In this document: positions 13,502 to 14,241 of the stretch, piece after piece
Position numbering within the stretch: position 1 is the stretch's first letter
Layout of the letters: each line of letters begins with the position of its first letter
DNA from: Prevotella sp. CAG:924
GTDB lineage: Bacteria; Bacteroidota; Bacteroidia; Bacteroidales; Bacteroidaceae
Assembly (NCBI GenBank): GCA_000431975.1
Contig: HF988462.1
Location: forward strand, 1-14,241
Length of the DNA stretch: 14,241 bases
Reading direction: 5' to 3'
The notes under the pieces: generated by a model
The model's input: the letters and a program-made list of their open reading frames with translations, nothing else
Told to the model about the DNA's origin: nothing
Database searches by the model: none
Position numbers and translations under genes: made by a program

Positions 13502-14241
13502 ATGAAAGTTTATGAGATATGTTTCAGTCCTACGGGAGGGACCCAAAAGGTTGCAGGCTTTTTAGCCGCCCAGTTCAGCAAAGAAGTCATAAGTGTTGAT
13601 TTGTCAGACCGTAACGCTGCCTTTCAGGATGTCGTCCTTACCGATGAGGACATGGCAGTCATTGCTGTCCCGTCGTATGGTGGGCGTATGCCCGTTCCCG
13701 TCTCTGAGCGTGTCGCGCGGATTCAGGGCCATGGAGCCAGGGCCGTTATCGTCTGCGTATATGGCAATCGTGCTTATGAAGACACCTTAGTCGAGCTTCA
13801 GGATTGTGTGCGGCAAGCAGGGTTCATCGTCATGGCGGCCGTGGCAGCTGTCGCCGAACATTCGATAGCGCATAAGTATGCGGCAGGCCGGCCCGACCGG
13901 CAGGATTATGATCTATTGAAAGGCTTCGCGGACCAGATCATTGGCAAATGGAGTGACGGAAATCTTGTCGCGCCTGCCATACTGGGTAACAGACCGTATA
14001 AAAAAGCGGGAAAGGTCGGACTCGTACCCCATGCAACGAGGAATTGTGTCAGATGTGGTTTATGTGCTTCGAAATGCCCTGTGGGAGCCATCGACAAGAA
14101 CAATCCGGTAAGAGCGGATAAGAATGTTTGTATTTCTTGCATGCGTTGTGTCTCGGTATGTCCGCATCATGCAAGAAAGATTAACGGATTGCTTCTTGCA
14201 GTTGTAAAGGCGAATTCAAGCAGCAAGTGCAAATTTATAGT
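13502..14241 (+). CDS. EFR1-type flavodoxin-ferredoxin fusion protein (3' end outside window)
   Basis: The frame is open from the ATG at 13502 to the window edge, giving 246 residues with no stop. Residues 1-150 are a flavodoxin-like domain: the FMN phosphate loop is FSPTGGT at 8-14 and a second FMN-contact loop is VPSYGGRMPV. Residues about 180-222 hold two CxxCxxCxxxCP clusters (Cys182, 185, 188, 192 and Cys210, 213, 216, 220), each ligating a 4Fe-4S centre. This is the EFR1 family of cytoplasmic electron carriers found in anaerobes. Its electron partners are unknown. AAAGGGATC about ten bases upstream may help ribosome binding. The gene follows a long structured leader with its own -7 box. 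The family normally runs somewhat past 246 residues, so only the tail is missing. Confidence 0.88.
   Translation, partial: MKVYEICFSPTGGTQKVAGFLAAQFSKEVISVDLSDRNAAFQDVVLTDEDMAVIAVPSYGGRMPVPVSERVARIQGHGARAVIVCVYGNRAYEDTLVELQDCVRQAGFIVMAAVAAVAEHSIAHKYAAGRPDRQDYDLLKGFADQIIGKWSDGNLVAPAILGNRPYKKAGKVGLVPHATRNCVRCGLCASKCPVGAIDKNNPVRADKNVCISCMRCVSVCPHHARKINGLLLAVVKANSSSKCKFI

Noticed and set aside
13593..13790. A 65-codon plus-strand frame in the EFR1 region
   Set aside because: It is out of frame with the flavodoxin-ferredoxin gene that is open from 13502 to the window end and carries the FMN and 4Fe-4S motifs.

Overview
The window looks like the chromosome of a Bacteroidales bacterium, most likely Prevotella or a close relative. 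This rests on Bacteroidota-type -7 promoter boxes (TAnnTTTG) upstream of several genes, mostly weak Shine-Dalgarno signals, secreted proteins of Bacteroidota type (a DUF1573 protein and a lipoprotein whose cysteine is followed by acidic residues), and a Bacteroidota-style Crp/Fnr regulator. Genus is inferred from protein style; no database search was possible. The window carries mainly housekeeping genes. I see no phage genes, transposase, CRISPR array, tRNA or rRNA.

Layout. (1) 1-1467: a single-gene unit for inositol-3-phosphate synthase with its own promoter and a strong hairpin terminator. (2) 1502-4073: lepA (elongation factor 4) with a clear -7 box, then a Crp/Fnr-family regulator, ending in a bidirectional terminator. 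(3) 8073 down to 4077 on the minus strand: rsmG, an MBL-fold hydrolase, ruvC (overlapping the MBL gene by ATGA), a tandem two-domain ABC ATPase resembling ModF, and a small secreted protein of unknown function. This is probably one operon or two. (4) 8126-12443 on the plus strand: a HAD phosphatase, an MFS transporter, a beta-helix lipoprotein, cytidine deaminase (cdd) and a short folK-like gene. The first four are spaced by 25, 18 and 12 bases. (5) 12793 down to 12395: a secreted DUF1573 protein convergent with, and overlapping, the folK-like gene. (6) 12794-13501: a 708-base non-coding stretch with outward promoters at both ends and a long hairpin element. (7) 13502 to the window end: an incomplete flavodoxin-plus-ferredoxin (EFR1-type) gene that runs off the edge.

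Three points deserve attention. First, the rsmG/HAD divergent promoters form a perfect 13-bp inverted repeat containing two identical back-to-back -7 boxes. The rsmG start codon lies so close that its mRNA should be leaderless or nearly so. Second, two long imperfect hairpin elements with clearly related ends (11944-12020 and 13291-13477) lie directly upstream of the folK-like gene and the EFR1 gene. The second is about 110 bases longer, has its own promoter upstream, and carries a perfect internal 7-bp stem, so it is a candidate structured leader RNA or short palindromic mobile element. Third, the ABC protein has lost the catalytic Glu and switch His in its first nucleotide-binding domain but kept them in the second. 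I found no clearly new multi-gene defence or metabolic system.
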